Positions 18,302-28,989 are shown, counted from the stretch's first letter. The stretch: DNA of 64,000 nt from Hyposmocoma kahamanoa (GCF_003589595.1 NW_020656077.1:1175443-1239442), one strand, 5' to 3'. Notes: generated from the letters alone by a model not told the origin. A program made the numbers and translations.

Positions 18302-18390
18302 TAGATGTTTTGCTGTTTTTCCCACACCACCAAATGGAACAACCCCCCATTGTTAGAGATATTATCTTTATTACAATAAATACAGAATGT

Positions 18391-18565
18391 TATTGGAATA
18401 TACGGAGACGTACACACAGGTCAGTTGTTGGCACTGTACTATTTCAGCTTTTTAATTTGTGATTTCAGCTCAAACGAGAGTTGATATTAAGGCCCTTTTG
18501 CCTGATGAGTTGCCAATAATGTAAGTAATGGCCCTTATTTCGTCTCTGTGTCTGGTTATAAAATC
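18391..18565 (+). repeat. roughly 185-bp repeat, copy 2
   Basis: Partner of 14368-14560, about 4 kb downstream and in the same orientation. It begins about 90 bp after the 17211-18301 element. Confidence 0.65.
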
Positions 18566-18857
18566 GATGGCCGATTATGAATCGGAAATTTCTTTTTCAG
18601 TGCCACATCACCAGAAATATTAAGTAAATGGGGCAATGCTCGGTTCCTTTTTAGCAAAACTGCTATCTATTAGTATGAAACTTGTACATATATGCGGTCG
18701 TGACGTCATAAACAAGTGTTGCCGTTTCTTTTTAACTGAAATGAAATGAAATATTTGTTGATACAAGAGCAAGTACGTATACATTATCAAACCCCGATAT
18801 TATGTGGATATGTGGCTTTCACAATTGTTTTCTTTTTTCACATCTGTGCTTCAACTT

Positions 18858-19045
18858 TTTTTATGAAACCAAGTGACGGGACGAGCAAATCGTGCTCCTG
18901 GTGGTAAGCGACACGCCTGTCCATAACAGTTGTAACGCCACTCAGAGCTTAAAGTCGTAAAGATCTGAGAGGCACTGCCACTGCGCCCGTCACCCTGAGA
19001 TATATATAAGTCGATAATTCCCATGTGCCTGTCATTTAACTTGTT
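18858..19045 (-). repeat. repeat family R, copy 2
   Basis: Inverted copy: TTATGAAACCAAGTGACGGG is the reversed A-rich 3' end, followed by GGTGGTAAGCGACACGCCTG and AGGCACTGCCACTGCGCCCG. Confidence 0.75.
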
Positions 19046-19122
19046 TCTATTTCTTAATGTCGAGTCTATTTTTGTATACTAATGAAACTATTATCATTGT
19101 AAGCTGTAAAGTTGAAATATAC

Positions 19123-19332
19123 ATATCGACGCCGGAAAGCGATCTTGTCGTATCTCGAAAAATAGGACTTTAATATAAGTATATGTAAGTATGATTATAT
19201 TATCATCATGCCTAAAAGTTTTCTTTCTACTAATTCAAATTAAAGAGAAATAATTTTTTGAAACAGTTTTTCGACCCTGGTGTAAAGTCCTATGTTTCGA
19301 GATACGACAAGGTCGCTTTCCGGCGTCGATAT
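19123..19332. repeat. 210-bp fold-back with 50-bp arms
   Basis: The left arm 19123-19172 (from ATATCGACGCCGGAAAGCGA) and the right arm 19283-19332 are inverted copies with only a few mismatches. A 110-bp loop separates them. ATAT at the ends could be a target duplication. It is MITE-like. Confidence 0.8.
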
Positions 19333-19980
19333 TTACAAATGCAAAATGCCTACCCTATTCTATTGCCCTTAAGTGTATATTTCAGTGTGTAATTATTATA
19401 AATCATTTTATGATACCACTTGTGTGTCTTATAACTTATATGTGATGGTTGCGGTTTACGGTACGGGAAAGATTTACGGTATGTTAATTAAAGACCTCAA
19501 AGTCACACCAACGGCATTAACATAGTCGTTCCAATCATAAAGAAAATATACAACACAGTGATAAGGTCTCCATTAATCATATTCGATCACTGTTCTGCCT
19601 TTATTGACTGTAACTCAGTCGCCCGATGATTACTTTCCAGTGGGAGATCTGTTCTTGCTCTCCAAATTTATGGTTCCACGTACATCGAGTATTAAAGTAT
19701 CAAGAACATTTAACCAAGCCAGAAAGTTCCCTTCTCTTCATTTCCATTTTCAAATTTAAATATGATAATATATAATAACTGTTCTTTTTTTTTATTATCT
19801 TTGTTTTTAAAATACAAACCGTTGTTTTTAAAAGCAAACTGGAGTCATTAAAACTCTCGTTAGTAATTTATTATTAGCAACCCTTATTACACATAGTACC
19901 ATTTTAGTCCAATCTTCTGAGTCATTCGAGTTTCACGAAAAAAGGAATAATAAAATTTAATGTGTCAAATAAATATATTA

Positions 19981-20042
19981 TTTAAATAGTGAACGAGTGA
20001 GAATTAATGCTTGTGCATTAATTCTCACTTTCACTATTTAAA
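19981..20042. repeat. 62-nt hairpin, 28-bp stem, 4-nt loop
   Basis: TTTAAATAGTGAACGAGTGA...ATTAATGC, loop TTGT, then GCATTAATTCTCACTTTCAC...TTTAAA. The stem is complete except for a 2-nt bulge. It may be a short palindrome or a pre-miRNA-like hairpin; no related copy was seen. Confidence 0.7.
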
Positions 20043-20049
20043 AGACAAA

Positions 20050-21570
20050 GTGTTAAGGTGAACTAAGAAATTTTGAATATTCAGAATACCAAACAAAACG
20101 AACGTCCGATAATTCAAATATAGAATGTCACTGCCTGCCCTTAACCGAATGTAAACCTTATAACTTGACTCTTAAGGTAAACTTTTCATTACAATACAGA
20201 ACTGATGACCGAATAGTGTAATTTCAAATGATATTATAACGAAATAAGTTAATAAGGCAATCGTCAATTTCCGTAAAGCTCGACTAGTTCGGAAAGTTTA
20301 AATTAGAAAATATTTCTGATCTGAATTGGTAGGTCAATATAATACTCGAATTATGTATTACTATATAAGGTGCTAACACATTTAGTGCAAGAATCGACAA
20401 TTTGCACGACTTTTATGCGATTTTAAAAATTTACTTTCGTGTACAAAAAAAAGCGAAATAATTCTATGCATTTAAAAACAAAAGATGAAATACCGTGACG
20501 GTGACATTCTTTTTAATTTTGATGAAGCCCAGTGCTGATCGTTAGGTTGTAAATTTCACTATTTCACATTCAATTTGTTAACCTATGAAATGAATTTTAA
20601 CAGTGAAGTGGTTAGTGATAGGTTTCAAAAGATAATTTTGAAGATGTTTTATTCACTGAGTAGAATTGTTATTTACGTGGTATGTTTAGTATCAATACAA
20701 GAGTTGTTAAACTTAACGAAAAACTAAGACTTATTGCCGTGATCGAACTTTAAAATGAATTATAGTAAGGTAAATTGTAATTAAAGTTGTACCTAATTTG
20801 TCAGCACCTTATAAAAGTCACAGTACACGTACGTAAACACCTACAACTATTCTAGTCTGACCTGTAATCGTACGCAATTTAAATAATTAATATAAAATGT
20901 GAAATGACTAGACCGAAATTAATGTATTTTGTATATTTATTAAATGTCTCGCATATTTATGGCATTAAATGACGTTGTGCAAAATCAATTATGACTTTGA
21001 TTTCTTAGACTGTAAAGTCAATGCTGTAAGTCGAACTTTACTCATTTTAGGGAACTCATTGTTTAAAGAATTCGTTAGCTTTTTCAAATGTCATAATTAC
21101 AAGGTTTTTCGAATTATAATAGAGACTTTATTGGTGCTTAAAACAGAATACAATAAAAGATTCTTGACCTGGTCTGGTTTACACTCTTTAAAAGAGGTGA
21201 TGAGATTATTCTCTTTTACTCTGATTTTAAAAAGTCCCTAGTATCCGTTTAAATAAAAATACAACTGACACGACCATAGTTCTCTGTATTTCGTTCACCG
21301 TACGACACGACGTTGATAAAAAAAAGTGATCGATTTCAAAATGACGATAGCTGCGAAAGTATCTAACAGAGCTATCTAGATTTGAAAGTGTGAATCAGTA
21401 GTACTTTTAGTTACATTAACAGATCGCACTTAAATGAAAAGGTTAATTATTTTTCGTGATACAAAGAGCAGCCACACTTACCCCCTAGACATACTGACCT
21501 TACTTAGCAGTAAAATTTTTCGTCCTTCAGGACATACTTTTTTTTATAAGTAGGTAAATAATTCCGAAGT
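20050..21570. other. AT-rich DNA, no gene recognised
   Basis: The open frames here (for example 20969-21241) lack splice-site context and family motifs. ATGACGATAGCTGCG at 21341 follows a plausible leader but stops after 12 codons. Confidence 0.45.
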
Positions 21571-21581
21571 TGAGCTCCATC

Positions 21582-22070
21582 TTACCTGATGGAAAGCGAC
21601 GATGTAGCTTGCACACTTAAATAGTGCTTGAAAAGGCCCAAGTTATAGCGTTCGGGGAACAAGTCTAACTGGCAGGGAATTCCACTCCTTTTCCGTTCGT
21701 CATATAAATGTGATGGCGAAACGCTTCGTACGACTCTGGAATATCCACAACATAAGCGTATAAACCAGTCTAAGTCTAGTCCCATGATGATGGAATGGGG
21801 AAGGTGAAATTAAATCATGCAATTCTATCACACACTCTCCGTGATATAATCCTGTAGAAAACCAATAAGCAGGCAACTGTACGGCGGTGTCCATGCCTCT
21901 GTGGCTTTGCCTCTACCAAATCCGAGTCACCTATAAACCTTGTGACACGCTTTTCTAGTGAATTCTGTGTGGCCAGTTGGTATTTAGCAGAACCATCCCA
22001 TAGGTGGCAGCAGTACTCTATACATGACCGGAATAGTGCTTGGTGCAGTTGAAGCAACTGTCTCGATATA
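21582..22070 (-). mobile_element. Jockey/CR1-like LINE 3' fragment
   Basis: Three minus-strand frames in succession give the usual C-terminus: FRSCIEYCCHLWDGSAKYQL, then YHGECVIELHDLI, SRTKRFAITFI, and GIPCQLDLFPERYNLGLFK. At least two frameshifts break it. The upstream reverse-transcriptase core is missing. Confidence 0.85.
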
Positions 22071-22079
22071 TGAATGTCT

Positions 22080-22985
22080 CTATCTACCCACCCGAGAGAT
22101 AGGGTATTCCGGAGAGACTATGGGGTAGCCGGCAAGACCAGGGTACAGCAGGCGTCTGGGCCAAGTCCTCCGTCAGTAATACGCCCTCACGAGCGACTCT
22201 GTTGAACCCAGATTTGGGTATGGACTCGTTGGGGTTTGTGGTGAGCTGCAGAGACGGACATGTTCGTTTGCTTCGGTGGTGTGTGACCGGGGTGTCTGTC
22301 TCGTGCGCAGCTAGTGCGTCGTAGTCACGGTCTAGATGTGGGCCTAAGGCGAGGAGACACGCGGGACACGTGAGTTAAATTGAAGTTGGAAGTTATGTCC
22401 GTACATTGTCGCAGGACGCCGTTTTATAATGTCGGGAAGTGTGCGTGCCTTACAGCTCCGCCACCAAAGAAGAGATTTGGTGGTGGACTTTAGAGTCAAC
22501 GGCTTAGAGGTGGCAACCGTTAGTTGTGCAATGCGCAACGGCAAGTGAGCGTGCGTACAGCTCTGGTACCTACTGAAAAATAGGGAGGGTACGGTACGTG
22601 CACCCGGGGCTCTGGCCTGAGGCACTAGCCTCTTGAGAATCGGATAGAGTCAGTGACAGCGGTCTGTGGCAACCCTGTACACTGGCTGATCTGGGTTCAG
22701 AACTTGAACTTAGAAAGTTCCTGTACACGCACAGGTTATAGGTAGTGCCTTTCTCGTACACCCTAAGGGTCGGTAGGGAGGGTCACTATAATCAAAACTA
22801 ATGTAGAAAGAGATGGGGCTGTCCCGGTATAAAGTAACGCCTCGCCTCGGAAAGGAAGACTAGTGTGTCTAAGCCCGACTGTCAAATCTTAGATTTTAAT
22901 ATTTTCGTCAATAATTTGGCAAAGCCAAGTCTCCAGTATGAAATATATTCTAACAGTGATCGGTATTGAGGGAGTTAATTTAACT
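22080..22985. other. GC-rich block of unknown nature
   Basis: It differs sharply in base composition from its surroundings and is flanked by LINE fragments on both sides. No frame longer than about 90 codons and no recognisable motif. It could be the 5' part of a GC-rich LINE or a 5' UTR; I could not decide. Confidence 0.35.
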
Positions 22986-23505
22986 AAACTAAAGAAGAGT
23001 GCAGCTTTAGGGAAGCTCCGGAACGTCTTCTCGTCTGCAATACCGCAGTCCTTGAAGACAAGTCTTTGAGCAGAGCTTGTTGCCAGTGATGACCTACGAC
23101 TTTGAGCCGTGGTGACTTACTATAGGCCGAATATAAAAGCTCAAAGTCACTCAACGAGCTGAAAGCGAGCAATGCTCGGCATTTCTCTACGTGATCGAAT
23201 CGGAAATGAAGAGATCCGTAGGAGAACGAAAGTCACCGACGTAGCTCAAAGAATTAGCAAGATGAAGTGGCAGTGGGCAGCATAGCTCGTAGAACTGACG
23301 GCCAATAGGGCAGAAAGGTGACCACGAACCGGAAGGCGTTCAGTGAGACGGGCCCCTACTAGATGGACGGATGACCTGGTAAGGGCGCCGGGTAATCGAT
23401 GGATGCACGACGCGTCCGACCGGCTAGTCTGCCAATCTTTGGGGGAGGTCTATGTTCAGGAGTGGACGTCTACTGGCTGATATGACGATGATGAAAGAAG
23501 AGTGT
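22985..23505 (+). mobile_element. RTE-type LINE 3' fragment
   Basis: Plus-strand frames give KLRNVFSSAIPQSLKTSL, RAMLGISLRDRIGNEEIRRR and TKVTDVAQRISKMKWQWA in order, with stops and frameshifts, then a tail GATATGACGATGATGA. Same clade as 13222-13715. Confidence 0.85.
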
Positions 23506-23509
23506 GGAT

Positions 23510-25190
23510 TTTCCCTTCTACAAATCCCCGGACTTCTCGGAACTGATTGTATTTGAACATGCGCATTATTTATTAAAATTTCAGTACATTTGAGACGAAT
23601 TATTATTTCCTATTAAATATTTGCTATAAATTATTGTCTCAAAAATAATAATGAAGCTAGTTGTGTTTCTGTAGGTACGTATTTAAATACATTAGCCATT
23701 TAAAAAATAAACATGAGACAACCTATATCCTGGAATGTTTAGAAAATAAACAGTAAAAAGAAGGAAATCTCATACGCATCGATGACGAAATGGATATGTT
23801 CTTGCTAGAAAACGTTCATACTTTAGGTAACTTCCTCTTCTGAACACTGATTATGAAGCAAAATTGCCAAATATTGAGTTCACTTTTGTTTGTTGTAGAG
23901 TGAGAATATCCTTTTTAAGTTGTAAGGTAAGTCTGTTTATTTTCTTCAAGACCATACATGAGGATGAAATTTTTTGGGCAAACTAAGATGACCTGTAATG
24001 CACGCGGGATAGTCTGATATTTTTCCATGAGTTGGTCTATTAGTAGCAGAGCTAAATGTTGAATTGAATGCATGAACTAAAAGAAAATGTGTTTTACGTT
24101 TGGTGATCTTCTGTTATGCATTCAGTGCATATTAGAGACGTTATCATGCGCGTACGATGCAAGTGAGCTTTAAACCTCCAGTGTTCAAATCTCAGTGTGT
24201 TTACAATTAGAGCGGAAGTATTATAACTATAAAACGGTCTGTCAAAATCACCATGCCGTCTTGGTTGAACTATAGTATACTTTGTACATGTGCTTTCTAG
24301 AATGAGAACACCACATTGTCCAAAAAACCATATTTTCATTTCATTTGAAAGGCTGGTTTCAGAGTGACTCGTGTTAACAGCTCGCGTTCACAAATTACAT
24401 AATAACACGTCATTTCCTAGTGCTGACGGTGTGGTCAGCGCCGACGATGGCGACCGTGCGTGTTATTTGCGCCCGCGTATATACACTCGCGTAGCTCCGA
24501 TACCAGCCAAATACAGAAGTACATACAAACAGCAAGCAGAAGCAAACCTGTCTGGGTCGACTAAATTTAATGCTTCGTTACCTAACATGCTCTTTCAACT
24601 TTAGCAGTGATTAAGCAAAATGCAGTATTGGATACGGGCACATTAAAAAAACAAACATTTCTGTTTTTGCAACTGTGGCAATAGGTGTTGATATATCTAG
24701 ATAAATAAAATAATTATAATTGAGGAAAAATTATTGAAAATTCGCTCAGCTTGTCGTAAATATGTATTTATTCAATTAAAACATCATTGTAATATTTATT
24801 AAATATTCTTATCTTTATCAAATAGACTGCGACAGAAAGTTTGACAACAAGATGTTAATTACACTGACTTACAACTATAATACTTTTAGCAATAAGTACT
24901 CGTATTAGTAGACTAACTTACATTTTCGTTAAGTACATTTAAACATTAAATTTGGAGAGAGAGGTTTACAAGCCTGTTCTTTGTGGCTCAACGCGGCATG
25001 GCTATCGTTTTATTTCGCAGTACTGGGATACCTAATCGGACAGTATAGAACATTTTACCTAAATTACAAGAGAAATCTTAAAATTTATATGAAGCATAAT
25101 GTTTTGGACGAAAAAATCTCACACCGGCTCGAATAAGAAATATTAATTTATACAAGTATATATAAAAGGGCTCATAATAGATATTTGGTT
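23510..25190. other. AT-rich DNA downstream of myosuppressin, no gene recognised
   Basis: A 77-codon frame at 24371-24604 is richer in G+C (VSADDGDRACYLRPRIYTRV) but has no family match that I recognise and no clear exon borders. Confidence 0.4.
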
Positions 25191-25195
25191 TTATA

Positions 25196-25201
25196 TTTAT
25201 T
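25196..25201 (-). promoter_or_regulatory. candidate poly(A) signal of myosuppressin
   Basis: AATAAA on the minus strand lies about 120 bases after the myosuppressin stop codon. It is the nearest canonical signal and gives a short 3' UTR. It is positional evidence only. Confidence 0.5.
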
Positions 25202-25319
25202 TGGGGCTGAGAGTGTTTAGTCAACGCAATAGTTTGAAGCTCCGTAGCTGCAAATGCCAGGGCCGTGTCGGTTGCTGCGGGGCAGAGCGTGAGCGAGTGT
25301 GCGGCGCGGGGGGGTCGCG

Positions 25320-25411
25320 TCAGCGGCGACGCCCAAAACGCAAGAACGAGTGCACCACATCCTGCCGCTTCATGCCCGTATCCAGCAGCTGAGGGTAGTC
25401 TCGTACCAGAG
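25320..25411 (-). CDS. Ms: myosuppressin terminal exon with mature FLRFamide
   Basis: The acceptor is TTTAACAG before 25411. The exon reads LVRDYPQLLDTG, MKR, QDVVHSFLRFG, RRR, then TGA at 25320-25322. The mature decapeptide is identical to the canonical insect myosuppressin core xDVxHxFLRF. Its Gly supplies the C-terminal amide. Confidence 0.95.
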
Positions 25412-28400
25412 CTGTTAAACAACATACAATCAACCTCTGTTTTGACCAACGACCTTTATAAACTTTGCATAACTCACCTATTACATTAGTTAAAAAAGAA
25501 ATATTAGCATACAAGAATTTTACCAAACCTTACATCCGTAAACGTTTTAAAATTGTCTCTAATCATTTGGAATACGCGCTGTAGATGCCCGATATTGTTT
25601 TGAGGCTAATATCGTAATGTCTGAATACTAACCTTCTAACTTTCCTGGAAATAAAAAAATAAAATAAATAACTTAAAAAAAATAATATAAAAAACCGTCA
25701 ATTAAAACAAAATTAATAGCAATAAAAAATTGTATTGTAAACCCAGGCTAACGGTCTACTTGATGATACACTCCAGTGTAAATTGAGTGCAGCTGTAAAA
25801 AGTAAATAGGCAAGGCGGATTTCAGAGCGACACCAACGGCACATGCGCTTAGAGCAGTGTATGTGTAGGTATAGGTATGTACGTAGGTACACATCCGATC
25901 GAAAATAATAAAACCGTACGTTAAAATAATCGCGTTCAAAAAACGTAGTTTAAAATAGTCACCTAAATTGAAAATGCCAATTTTCAGAAATTCCAATTAT
26001 TAACATGATATGACATATGACAATGATATGAAATATCAGAAGTTAATTCAAAGATACAATGTTGAAATGTATTAGAATTGTGAATTTAAAAAACGATTTG
26101 CCCAAGTGCAAGAACTTTCGAGATTTTTTTTTTTCAAAAATTTGCATATATGTATATAATAAATAGTCGTTGTTGCCAGAGCAGACCTCGTTCAATTCGT
26201 TCGACTGAAAATTAATATCAACAAAACAATTATTGCCAAATACTCCTAAAGAAATAAACCACTTGCCCAATTAGAAAGCTAAACAACATATTATTGGATG
26301 AAACAATCCAGTCACTCCAGATGTACCTCAGACATAATTTAAGGACTCCTCGGGAAATACAACAACTTTTTATAGTTTAAAAGTCTGTATTACTTTCATT
26401 TTGTGCTATTTTTGTATAAACATTGAAACAACTTATTAATATATGAACATATTTTTTGACTTTTCATAAAAATATTATTTTATTATATTATATTTTAGTT
26501 TTATATTATCGTAATTAGCGAAAAGTATGAAATTAGTGATTAAACTCCGTAGCATAAACAACCTAAGTCATTGACATTCTTGGTTATTGCATTAAATTAT
26601 TGAACTTGAAAATTGGCTGAACAGACACAAAATGAATATTACAGCTGACTACATTGACTTACAATTATGTAAGTCAATGGCTGACTACGATGGTTTTACC
26701 CAATTGTGATTATTGTATAAAAATAATACACCAAAAAGTCGACAGATGGCATTAAAAGGTCGGTTTCATAAAAAAAGTGACATTCATTGTTTTTCTCGTG
26801 GAGTCTTTATTTCGAGAAAGGTTACGGTTGAACAAGGTTTTTAACAATAAAAAACATCTGTCTATAAAACATATATCTATAAAAGCAAAATTTTCTAAAA
26901 AAAACCGACATCAAAACTCATTCATCCCTTAGTTTGCCACCCGTAGAGGTGGAATATTTCCTTCAAATTATAAATAAATGGGACCACTAATGAGGTGCCC
27001 TCTTTCCAAGGAAAACAGAACCATCAAAATCGATTTACAAATTATAGAGTTATCCCTAACATACGTACAAAAAAACAGTCGAATTGATCCCTGCCTCCTT
27101 TTTTTGAAGCCGGTTAAATAAGGGTCAGGAAACGAATCATAAAGGTATACGGTAGCGAGACGTGCATAACGACACAAGGGGACAGAGAATTATTGGAAGC
27201 GTTTGAGATGTGGTGTTGGAGATGAATAAATGGAATAGTGGAAAGAAGAAGTAACTGGTAAAGAAAAGCCTATTAAAGACTATAGAGAACCGAAAGGGAA
27301 ACATGTCTAGGATTCTGGTAAGAAAGAAAAATCGTGGGAAAGAGAGGCAGAGGAACACCGAGATAAAGTTATTTAATCAGATACGGGAAATCAAATTTAG
27401 GGCGTTGGACTCTCCAGAGTACCTACAAACTCTCGCCAATTGCGATCAATCTGTGATTGTTGCTATAGTACCTACTATTCATTAGATACTTAATATGTTT
27501 AATATTAATTCGTTTAGGTAATTTTAGGCAATCATAACAATTATTATAAATAAAATTGATGTAATTACCTACTTTACTCTCATTCTTGTTTACAAATCCA
27601 ATCAACATTTTAGTTATAGAAACCATATTCAATTTAGTGTAGCTATATTTTCTCCTCTTTTTCAGATTATGTGTATTTTGAATAATGATATTCAGGTGTT
27701 TTTAATGTAAGTCTATAGAATTTCGTCAATTCGGGTTTTGATATTTCGTAATTCGGTCGTAAGATCATTATTTATTTTATTTTATTTAGCATTTTAATTT
27801 TGGGATTTTAACCTCATGTTTCACAATTTTCGATGTTGAGATATGTAACCCACGATGATTTATCTTTCCATACTGTTTTGCATGTATTCTCTGTATCACT
27901 CTGAAAACAGCCGAATAGAAAAAAATGCAGCTGCAGCTCTTTATAGAGAAAGATACCCTAATGCACGTCACCCAGATTACCGCGTATTCATGAGAGTCCA
28001 TGCTTGTTACTCAGAAGGAAGAATGCCTGGTAGTGGTCTTAGTGGTATTAGCACTGGAACTGGAAGAATACCTCGTGGTGACAACGTACAGATGGTGCTG
28101 GAGGAAATTGAGCAAGATCCTTCCAATAACCGTAAACACTAAACAGGGCAAAACTGCAGTTTTTTTGCTGTCAACTCAGATCTACCTATTATCAGAAAAA
28201 TTACAGCATTGTGGTGTAAAAAAAAATCTAGGGTAGGAAACATTATCATAGAAATAAGAACAGGGAACTATTCACTTTTAACAGCAGTTTTGCCACTCTT
28301 GCTCTAAGAAGTAGAACACATTTAGCCACAAGTATGTGACAGTCCTCCCATGATGTGCGAGGACGTGTAATTGGAACGCTCTCGATCCATCAAGCCGATT

Positions 28401-28636
28401 TAATAACGACCAAACAAAAATGCGAGTAATGTCATTAGGCACAATACTCACTTTGCTCTTTTTCATCGGCTACTTCGGAGTAGAGTTCAAGGAAGGTGTT
28501 GAGCGCCTGGCAGAATCGCGCGGCACGGGGGTCGTCCTGCACTGCGCCAACACAGAGCGGCTCGGGCGCAGCTGCCACGTCCGCAGCGCACCAAGCCACC
28601 ACGGCGCACAGAACCGCCACACGGTACGCTTTGATG
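25320..28636 (-). CDS. Ms: myosuppressin (FLRFamide neuropeptide) precursor gene, start exon missing
   Basis: Two clear coding exons on the minus strand encode the secreted precursor of myosuppressin, an insect neuropeptide that inhibits visceral or heart muscle contraction through a G-protein-coupled receptor. Exon 28452-28636 carries most of the signal peptide and the propeptide. Exon 25320-25411 carries DYPQLLDTGMKR, the mature QDVVHSFLRFG (N-terminal Gln to pyroglutamate, Gly amide donor) and RRR before the stop. The KR and RRR flanks are prohormone-convertase sites. The VRDYPQLLD extension matches the long FLRFamide forms known from Manduca, which supports a lepidopteran host. A start Met is lacking in the upstream exon, so an earlier exon must exist at higher coordinates. 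Confidence 0.92.
25633..25644 (-). CDS. Ms: candidate 12-nt microexon of myosuppressin
   Basis: On the minus strand a long T-rich tract ends TTTCCAG, then come 12 bases, then GTTAGT. Inserted between the two main exons, the 12 bases keep frame and add four residues (RKLE), and give Ala before LVRDY. That Ala-Leu-Val-Arg-Asp junction is what moth precursors show. Direct splicing of the main exons is also in frame (Thr before LVRDY), so the microexon would be optional. Evidence is phase, a strong acceptor and family spacing only. Confidence 0.4.
26652..26679. repeat. short hairpin in myosuppressin intron
   Basis: CATTGACTTACA / TGTAAGTCAATG, a 12-bp perfect stem with a 4-nt loop. GCTGACTA is repeated directly on either side. 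Confidence 0.5.
26895..27120 (-). repeat. AACCGACTT family repeat, inverted copy
   Basis: It starts AAAAAACCGACATCAAAAC and ends TTTTTTTGAAGCCGGTTAAA; the inverted body includes GGAATATTTCCTTCAAATT. Same family as 5728-6003. Confidence 0.7.
27140..27485 (+). mobile_element. LINE reverse-transcriptase C-terminal fragment
   Basis: Plus strand: KVYGSETCITTQGDRELLEA, FEMWCWR, INGIVERR then short frames ending in a Lys/Arg-rich part. The pattern E..LEAFEMWCWRR is the C-terminal region of insect non-LTR elements. It is frameshifted and lies in the myosuppressin intron. Confidence 0.7.
27855..28142 (+). pseudogene. transposon-type helix-turn-helix (DUF4817-like) fragment
   Basis: The open frame from about 27900 encodes ENSRIEKNAAAALYRERYPN, then ARHPDYRVFMRVHACYSEGRM and later VLEEIEQDPSNNRK before a stop. 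The pattern AAxLYRxRYPNxRHPxxRxFxRVH...E(G) is the helix-turn-helix seen at the N-terminus of many insect transposon-derived proteins (DUF4817 type). No catalytic domain follows. It lies in the large myosuppressin intron on the opposite strand. It is most likely a fragment of an element rather than a host gene. Confidence 0.6.
28452..28636 (-). CDS. Ms: myosuppressin exon: signal peptide and propeptide
   Basis: Read on the minus strand, the acceptor TATGCAG precedes 28636, with a branch-point-like TCCTAAT about 25 bases upstream of it. The donor A|GTGAGT is at 28452/28451. The exon has one leading base, 61 codons and one trailing base. It starts IKAYRVAVLCAVVAWCAADV, a hydrophobic signal-peptide core, and likely cleavage is near AAA/PEPLC. 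The propeptide follows with two cysteines (PEPLC and RFC) and the helix QALNTFLELYSEV. There is no in-frame ATG before an upstream stop, so the initiator must be in another exon. The opposite-strand frame over the same bases is a shadow. Confidence 0.88.
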
Positions 28637-28743
28637 CTGCATAATATGGACAAAACTCATTAGGACTGACGACTGATTGGAACATACAGCCATTTTGCTA
28701 TACCAAGCAGGGGCTTCAGCCTATTATATTTATATACTAACAG

Positions 28744-28867
28744 GCTAGCACGACAGGGCGCGACTTGCGCGAGAGCGACACAAAACGCGAGACGTATGCG
28801 AGAACCGAGAACATATTTATCTGACGCTTTATGTCGCTCTCGTGCAATCGCGCCCTATCGTGCTAGC
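28744..28867. repeat. 124-bp palindromic element, 38-bp arms
   Basis: The arms GCTAGCACGACAGGGCGCGA and the inverted GCTAGCACGATAGGGCGCGA continue to about 38 bases with few mismatches. The loop is about 50 bp. TA occurs inside the GCTAGC ends, so the unit may be TA-flanked. It lies about 110 bp upstream of the myosuppressin signal-peptide exon. Confidence 0.75.
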
Positions 28868-28880
28868 TATGTAGATGTAG

Positions 28881-28985
28881 GTACACACGCCAGCACATCA
28901 AGCTACACATTGACGTATCTTGTTCCGTTGCACTGGAGGCGATTTTCGAACAAAAATATGTAGTTTGATGTGCCGTTGTCCGTAC
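28881..28985 (-). repeat. about 105-bp fold-back repeat, copy 2
   Basis: Inverted copy of 1703-1804: GTACACACGCCAGCACATCA at its left and TGATGTGCCGTTGTCCGTAC at its right. Confidence 0.7.
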
Positions 28986-28989
28986 ATAC

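Noticed and set aside
25078..25449. 123-codon minus-strand ORF overlapping myosuppressin
   Set aside because: Shifted frame of the terminal myosuppressin exon and its 3' UTR.
28420..28693. Plus-strand ORF and two other minus-strand ORFs over the signal-peptide exon
   Set aside because: Shadows; only one frame gives a signal peptide and correct splice phase.
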